From Cyclobacteriaceae bacterium (GTDB lineage: Bacteria; Bacteroidota; Bacteroidia; Cytophagales; Cyclobacteriaceae): a stretch of 11,141 nt of DNA. Below the pieces are notes generated by a model. That model was not told the origin of the DNA. It saw only the letters and a program-made list of their open reading frames with translations, and made no database searches. Both the position numbers and the translations under genes were made by a program. The stretch is taken from assembly GCA_013140395.1 (NCBI GenBank), contig JABFSY010000022.1, forward strand, positions 1 to 11,141. The letters run 5' to 3'. Positions 6,720 through 11,141 of the stretch are shown here, piece by piece; the first letter of the stretch is position 1; every line of letters begins with the position of its first letter.

Positions 6720-7688
6720 TTACAGTCTGCGCTTCAACCCAACAAAAACAGATTGGCCTACTTTCAACTTTCGTGCTGACTTTATATTCACAACCACCTT
6801 ACCGACTACCACGTTTACTTCAAAGTTACTCCCCAGAAAAGCTATGTCCTCTATAATTCCTGGTAAGCAATACCGACTTTTTTGTACAAACTTGAAATCC
6901 TCTGGCCTAACTATTTTTCTTCTCTGATAACCCAGTGACTTCTGTTGTTGATCATTTAACCGAAGGAATTTACCAAATAACCCGGCTACATACGTGTTTA
7001 CTGGCTCCCGATAAATTTGCTCAGGCGTTCCCTTTTGTACTACTTTTCCTTCTTTCAATACGATGATCTGTTCTGCCCACGAAAGTGTGTCATCTGGATC
7101 ATGAGATACAAGCAGACATGTTATTTTTAGTTTAGTCGAGATATCCTGGATAACTGTTTTTAGTTTACCCTTCATCGCCATGTCGAGGTTGGAGAAAGGT
7201 TCATCAAGGAGTAGTTAAGTCGGTCGTCCAATTAGTAGCCGACACAACGCTATGCGCTGCCTCTCCCCTCCTGATAATTCGTTAGTTTTTCTTTGCAACA
7301 GCGTTTCGATTTGACATAGCCTGAACAATCGATTTGCTTCTCCAGAGCTAACGTGACTTGCATAAGAAAGCACCTGCTCTACGCGTAGAAATTTGGGTAA
7401 CTCGAAATACTGAGGCAAGAAAGCAATGGAAGGATGGCCAGCCACAAGCGTCTCTTCGGGACCTTCCACTTTCTTACTTTGAAAAATTACCTCCCCACTA
7501 CTTGTTTGCTCTAACCCAGCGATAATTTTTAACAGTGTTGTCTTTCCACTTCCGGTTTCACCGGCAATCGCTATTCGTTGGAGGCGAGATTGAGAAAAAG
7601 TAATGTTCTTTACCGCAAATCTTTCGACTCGTTGCTTACTAACTGCTTTTACTTGTAACAACTCCATCCGGTGTTTTTCAGACATCAC
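6720..7688 (-). pseudogene. ABC transporter ATP-binding protein split by an in-frame TAA
   Basis: Nucleotide-binding subunit of an ABC importer of the CysA/PotA/FbpC type. The first half carries Walker A GETGSGKTT (codons 43-51), the Q-loop Gln in FLPQYF (about 93) and the signature LSGGERQ (138-144). It stops at TAA (7217-7215, codon 158). The same frame continues at once with Walker B LLLDEP, the D-loop SNLD and the H-loop LLVSHDPD (His at about codon 196). It ends in a C-terminal region that looks like a TOBE domain, beginning KIVRPEDF. Read through, the protein would have about 321 residues, normal for the family. TTA (Leu) to TAA is one base change. Neither half makes a working ATPase: the next ATG (7181) lies behind Walker B. 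The natural start is probably the ATG at 7685, overlapping the large-subunit stop as TGATG; a GTG at 7688 is also possible. No permease or binding protein is nearby. Confidence 0.85.
7215..7217 (-). other. in-frame TAA interrupting the ABC ATPase
   Basis: The stop lies between LLIGRPT and LLLDEPFSNLD, with no frame change and no lost residues. Homologues usually carry a hydrophobic residue at this position, and TTA would restore Leu. Other genes in this window use TAA as a true stop, so the code is not altered. A point mutation or a base-call error are the simplest explanations. Confidence 0.85.
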
Positions 7689-9841
7689 CCTTTAGGATTC
7701 AAATTCACTCCTGTCAATGCCTCTTGTTTGCTGAATGGCTGATTGTATACCCTTTTGCCGGTAGCCTTGTAAAGTGCATTGGCAATAGCACCTCCAGTTG
7801 GCGGTAACGCTGGCTCACCTAAGCCAGTAGGGTCAATTCCGTTGTTCACAAAATGCACATCTATCTCCGGTACTTCATTATATCTTATTAGCTTGTAACT
7901 ATTGAAATTTACTTGCTCGGCAGCGCCATCTCGAAAAGTCAGATTCCCAAAAAAAGCATGTCCCATTCCATCTACGATTCCACCACGTACTTGTTGATTG
8001 GCTCCGCTTAAATTGACCACCACTCCACAATCAGCAGCAGCAAAGATTTTCTTCACAACGGGCTTGCCTTTTACTATCTCAACTTCTGCCACTTGTGCTA
8101 CATACGAACGATGTGAAAAATACACACTAAACCCTTGTGCTACATTTTTTTTCTTTCCCCAACCCGATTTTTCAGCAGCTAACTCAATCACTACTTTCGT
8201 TCGGTCAATGTCATACTTGATCGCACCTACCGGTGCTTTCTTGGCTTTTTCTAACAAGTTCAATCGAAACTGAATGGGATCTTGTTTTGCTTCTGTTGCA
8301 ACTTCATCCAGAAAAGACTGTTCTGCAAAAGCGAGAAAATTAGTAATAGGCGCGCGCCAGGCACCGGTCGTAATCGCTGACTTATGTTCTACAGAATCAA
8401 TCAGCAAATTATCGACAGCACCAGCAGGGAAGTTATCTTCGCGTGTAGAGTTACCTGCGTTAATACCTACACCTCGAAGCTTGTATCCGACCATATTTCC
8501 ACTGGCATCCAAAGCCGCCTGAAAACGATATCGCACGGCTGGGCGATAGCTTCCACCACCCATGTCATCTTCGCGCGTCCAGATTACTTTAACCGGAGCT
8601 TTCATGATACTCGATAGCTCTGCAGCTTCCAATACATAATCTGCTTTTAATCGCCTTCCGAAGCCTCCGCCTAGTCGAGTTAACTCCAACGTAATTTTAT
8701 CGGGAGAAATGCTTAATAGTTTAGCCACTTCATTGCGTGCCATATCCGGTGTTTGTGAAGGCCCCACTAATTCTACTCCATCTGGCCGCACATGAGCAAA
8801 GAAATTCATTGGCTCCATCGGATTGTGGGGAAGGAACGGACATTGATACTCACGAGAAATAACTTTTGCCGCGCCCGCAAAGGCCGCATCTACATCGCCA
8901 TCTTTCCGTCTTACTGTTGCTTCCTTGCTTTCCAATAATTCTTTGAAGAGCTTGTCATGATCTTCTGTACTTTCAATTTTTCCATCAACCTCATATTCAA
9001 TCTTCAACAGCTTGCGCGCTTTATTTACTTGCCAAGTTGATTTGCCAACTACTGCCACGTTATTCTTGAATGTAACTACATCAATAATTCCGGCACTTGC
9101 TTTGGCTGCACTAGCATCAACTGATTTAATTTTCATCCCAAAAGGCTTGGGGCGCTGGATCATTGCGATTAGCATTCCTTCCCTGTAAAAATCGATGCCA
9201 TATAGCGGCTTACCGGTAATCATATCTTGATTATCGACATTGTGTATGGGTTGGCCGATAATCTTAAAATCTTTTTTGTCTTTCAGTCTTACATCCGTAG
9301 GTACACGGATGGTTGCAGCTTCGGTAGCAAGAGAGCCATACGTCACTTTCTTTCCGCTTTCCGCATGAATGACGAGCCCTGTGTCAGTTGTGATGGAGGA
9401 TATGGAAACATTCCACCTTTTAGCCGCGGCTTCTATTAACATCTGCCGGGCTGTGGCGCCTGCTTTGCGCAATCTTTCCCAAGAATGCGGAATAGCTCCA
9501 CTCCCACCCGTCAGTTGACGTTCGTATTTTTTCGAATCCAACATTGCCTGCACTACTTTCACTTTCATCCAATCGGCATCCAACTCCTCCGCTACTATCA
9601 TCGGAAAAGACGTTTTGATATTTTGACCAAGTTCAGGATTGGGAGAAAAAATGGTTATTACATCATCCGCAGAAATAGAGAGATAACTATTGAAATTAAT
9701 GGTATCTAGAAGATCAGGGTTTACTACTTCAAAGGAAGACGCTGAAGAGGTATTCCAGTGGAATCCGAGTATCAATCCACCTCCAGTGGCAAGTCCTAAT
9801 TTTAAAAAATCACGTCTGTTGGTCTTAGCTATTGTCTCCAT
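7685..9841 (-). CDS. iorB: molybdopterin-binding large subunit of an isoquinoline 1-oxidoreductase-type hydroxylase
   Basis: Catalytic subunit of a xanthine oxidase-family molybdenum hydroxylase that inserts water-derived oxygen into a substrate, probably an N-heterocycle or aldehyde. The 718-residue product begins with a twin-arginine signal (NRRDFLKLGLATGGGLILGF from Asn8), so the folded complex should be exported to the periplasm. Family features in order are GGSGAIPHSWERLRKAGA near 113-130, GGGFGRRLKADYV near 395-410, GAWRAP near 495 and the C-terminal cofactor motif GLGEPALPPTGGAIANA with catalytic Glu676. IorB-type subunits carry this N-terminal extension, unlike cytosolic XdhB. It sits 7 nt behind the small subunit, and its stop overlaps the ABC ATPase start. 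The substrate cannot be predicted, and no XdhC-like maturation factor is present in the window. The gene symbol reflects family resemblance, not proven isoquinoline activity. Confidence 0.9.
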   Translation of the reverse strand: METIAKTNRRDFLKLGLATGGGLILGFHWNTSSASSFEVVNPDLLDTINFNSYLSISADDVITIFSPNPELGQNIKTSFPMIVAEELDADWMKVKVVQAMLDSKKYERQLTGGSGAIPHSWERLRKAGATARQMLIEAAAKRWNVSISSITTDTGLVIHAESGKKVTYGSLATEAATIRVPTDVRLKDKKDFKIIGQPIHNVDNQDMITGKPLYGIDFYREGMLIAMIQRPKPFGMKIKSVDASAAKASAGIIDVVTFKNNVAVVGKSTWQVNKARKLLKIEYEVDGKIESTEDHDKLFKELLESKEATVRRKDGDVDAAFAGAAKVISREYQCPFLPHNPMEPMNFFAHVRPDGVELVGPSQTPDMARNEVAKLLSISPDKITLELTRLGGGFGRRLKADYVLEAAELSSIMKAPVKVIWTREDDMGGGSYRPAVRYRFQAALDASGNMVGYKLRGVGINAGNSTREDNFPAGAVDNLLIDSVEHKSAITTGAWRAPITNFLAFAEQSFLDEVATEAKQDPIQFRLNLLEKAKKAPVGAIKYDIDRTKVVIELAAEKSGWGKKKNVAQGFSVYFSHRSYVAQVAEVEIVKGKPVVKKIFAAADCGVVVNLSGANQQVRGGIVDGMGHAFFGNLTFRDGAAEQVNFNSYKLIRYNEVPEIDVHFVNNGIDPTGLGEPALPPTGGAIANALYKATGKRVYNQPFSKQEALTGVNLNPKG

Positions 9842-9848
9842 ATCGTGA

Positions 9849-10313
9849 TTATTTTGAGATTTTGGTTGAGGCTAGTACCACTGCTTCATGAATGCGGTGA
9901 TAGGTACCGCAACGGCAAATATTTCCGTTCATCGCTGTTTCAATTTCCTGATCTGTTGGCTTTGATTTCTTGCCAAGCAAGGCTGCAGCTGTCATGATTT
10001 GTCCGGCCTGGCAATAGCCACACTGTGCCACATCAACTTCATTCCACGCTTGCTGTACCGGGTGATCACCTTTTTCGGAGAGCCCTTCAATGGTTGTTAC
10101 CGCTTTGCTACCCACTGCTGAAATAGGCAATGAACAGGAACGAACAGCCACACCATTCAGGTGAACAGTGCAAGCACCACATTGTGAGATGCCACAACCG
10201 TATTTTGTTCCCACTAAACCGAGGTTATCTCGCAACACCCACAAAAGAGGTGTATCAGAATCCGCTTCTGTCTGTAGACTCTTGCCGTTGATTTTAATCT
10301 GATAGGTTGGCAT
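9849..10313 (-). CDS. iorA: [2Fe-2S] small subunit of an isoquinoline 1-oxidoreductase-type hydroxylase
   Basis: Iron-sulphur subunit that passes electrons from the molybdenum centre of the adjacent large subunit to an outside acceptor. The 154-residue product has the usual length. The N-terminal plant-ferredoxin-like domain has Cys40, Cys45, Cys48 (CGISQCGAC) and Cys60. The helical C-terminal domain binds the second cluster through Cys98 and Cys101 (CGYC) and Cys133 and Cys135 (CRC). All eight ligands are present. It has no signal peptide and presumably rides out with the Tat-tagged large subunit. There is no FAD subunit, as is normal for Ior-type enzymes, which commonly use a cytochrome c as acceptor; no cytochrome gene is visible here. 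The 74-nt gap upstream holds no clear consensus promoter. Confidence 0.94.
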   Translation of the reverse strand: MPTYQIKINGKSLQTEADSDTPLLWVLRDNLGLVGTKYGCGISQCGACTVHLNGVAVRSCSLPISAVGSKAVTTIEGLSEKGDHPVQQAWNEVDVAQCGYCQAGQIMTAAALLGKKSKPTDQEIETAMNGNICRCGTYHRIHEAVVLASTKISK

Positions 10314-10387
10314 GTTTTTGATTTTTAAATGTGAATGTAGTCGATATTGGTTTTAAAAACAGATTCCTAAAAAATCAATTGTGAATT

Positions 10388-11141
10388 CTATTTAAAATAC
10401 ATTTCGAGCAGCATGTTATGTGTATTGAATAGCAACTCATCTACCTTTTTGTCGATCAGTTTTGTTAACGTTTTTTGTCCGGGCCTTCTCCAGGTATCTA
10501 GCTCATAATAGTGCCCATCAATTTTCACACACATCACATAGTGGTTTTGAGACGAAATTCGCTCGTCAATAGCGGGCAATGTTTCACCAGTTTTAGAATT
10601 TTCATTTACCCCCATAAAGATAGCACCTTGTGGATTCTTTCTAAAATAGGCTACCACTTGCTTTTTTTTGTTTCTAAGATCTTCCGAATGAATGGGTAAG
10701 ATAGGCTTGTGATACATATCGTTGATGGCCTGTTGCATTCCCTTGGTATCTGTTAATTTCAAAGGGAGGATCGGTTTGGCATACATATTCAAGTTCTCAA
10801 AGACAAATGTGAGAAGGTTATCTTTTTTTACATTATAACCAGTTAGGTCGCCACGATCATCCCATTTCGCGTAATACTGACCAAGCATTCCGGTCGAATC
10901 TCCTCCCGACAAAACATATAATTTTTCCTGTGCTTGATGAACGTTAGCGTAGGTCAGATTCGACTCGGAAAGCTCTAATGTAGAAGCCAAATTTTGCCAA
11001 CTGCCTCCCATGTACAAGTAACAGTTGATTGCTGCTGATGCACTGCATCGATATTCATCCCAGCCAGTTGAATTTAAATTGTCCAATTGAGTAACATACG
11101 ATAGCCTTTCGATCATAGAGGTCCCTGATAACTCTTGTTCT
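10388..11141 (-). CDS. unrecognised protein with papain/C39-like catalytic pattern, 5' end outside the window
   Basis: The frame is open from the window edge to a TAA at 10388; eight codons (EQELSGTS) precede the first Met at 11116, so the gene either starts there (242 residues) or, as I think likelier, continues beyond the window. Numbering from that Met, a Gln10 (TQLDN) and Cys24 (EYRCSASAAINCYLYMGG) are followed far downstream by His192 (SQNHYVMCVKIDG) and Asp207 (YYELDTWRRPG). This order and spacing match the oxyanion Gln, nucleophile Cys, His and Asp of peptidase C39/papain-like folds, with the middle inserted. No signal peptide or membrane segment is visible. It could be the C-terminal protease or effector domain of a larger secreted or contractile-injection-associated protein, but that is speculation. 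It lies 74 nt upstream of the molybdenum hydroxylase genes without an obvious functional tie. Confidence 0.7.
   Translation of the reverse strand, partial: EQELSGTSMIERLSYVTQLDNLNSTGWDEYRCSASAAINCYLYMGGSWQNLASTLELSESNLTYANVHQAQEKLYVLSGGDSTGMLGQYYAKWDDRGDLTGYNVKKDNLLTFVFENLNMYAKPILPLKLTDTKGMQQAINDMYHKPILPIHSEDLRNKKKQVVAYFRKNPQGAIFMGVNENSKTGETLPAIDERISSQNHYVMCVKIDGHYYELDTWRRPGQKTLTKLIDKKVDELLFNTHNMLLEMYFK

Noticed and set aside
6661..6927. 88-codon plus-strand open frame after the desaturase upstream region
   Set aside because: Mostly antisense to the C-terminal domain of the ABC ATPase, which is clearly coding on the other strand; composition is not protein-like.
7215..7217. Alternative genetic code or selenocysteine/pyrrolysine-type recoding at the ABC ATPase stop
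   Set aside because: The codon is TAA, not TGA or TAG, and other genes in the window end in TAA; a point change from TTA is far simpler.
7685..10313. Xanthine dehydrogenase proper
   Set aside because: No FAD subunit, the large subunit has a Tat signal, and the two-subunit layout is the Ior type.
10314..10387. Promoter of iorA (TACATTCA near the start)
   Set aside because: Two mismatches from TAnnTTTG in the conserved half and no -33 TTTG at proper spacing; too weak to call.

Overview
The window looks like a chromosomal segment of a Bacteroidota bacterium, probably Cytophagales-like. Four things suggest this: a 287-residue RpoD-type sigma factor without region 1.1, a START-like domain protein typical of the phylum, -7 elements of the TAnnTTTG type, and general absence of Shine-Dalgarno sequences. 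Base composition appears moderate and even, and I see no insertion sequence, tRNA, rRNA, CRISPR array or integration site.

Left part, plus strand (1-4504). The window opens inside a START-like domain gene that is broken by a one-base frameshift near 108. A glycolytic block follows: glucose-6-phosphate isomerase (pgi), 6-phosphofructokinase (pfkA) and a ROK-family glucokinase. Together these cover glucose phosphorylation, isomerisation and the committed phosphorylation to fructose 1,6-bisphosphate. pgi and pfkA each have a TATTTTTG box just upstream, and the glucokinase lies 10 nt behind pfkA. A small protein of unknown function (GTG start) comes next and ends tail-to-tail, 6 nt from the following minus-strand gene.

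Middle part, minus strand (4511-6457). A membrane fatty acid desaturase is followed 21 nt downstream by an RpoD-type sigma factor. The sigma factor keeps the core- and -10-binding regions but has Pro in place of the usual Arg in the region 4.2 recognition helix. This suggests a primary-sigma paralogue with altered upstream-element recognition.

Right part, minus strand (6720-11141). A two-subunit molybdenum hydroxylase of the isoquinoline 1-oxidoreductase type lies in one transcription unit: a [2Fe-2S] small subunit and a Tat-exported molybdopterin large subunit. It is followed by an ABC transporter ATPase whose start overlaps the large-subunit stop (TGATG). That ATPase gene is split by a single in-frame TAA exactly between its signature motif and Walker B, so it is a pseudogene unless the stop is read through or is a sequencing error. 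The window ends in the C-terminal part of an unrecognised protein with a papain/C39-like Gln-Cys-His-Asp arrangement, whose frame stays open to the window edge.

The strongest leads are the split ABC ATPase coupled to a molybdenum enzyme, the altered recognition helix of the sigma factor, and the C39-like domain of an unknown, possibly larger, protein. I do not see a complete new defence or secretion system here.
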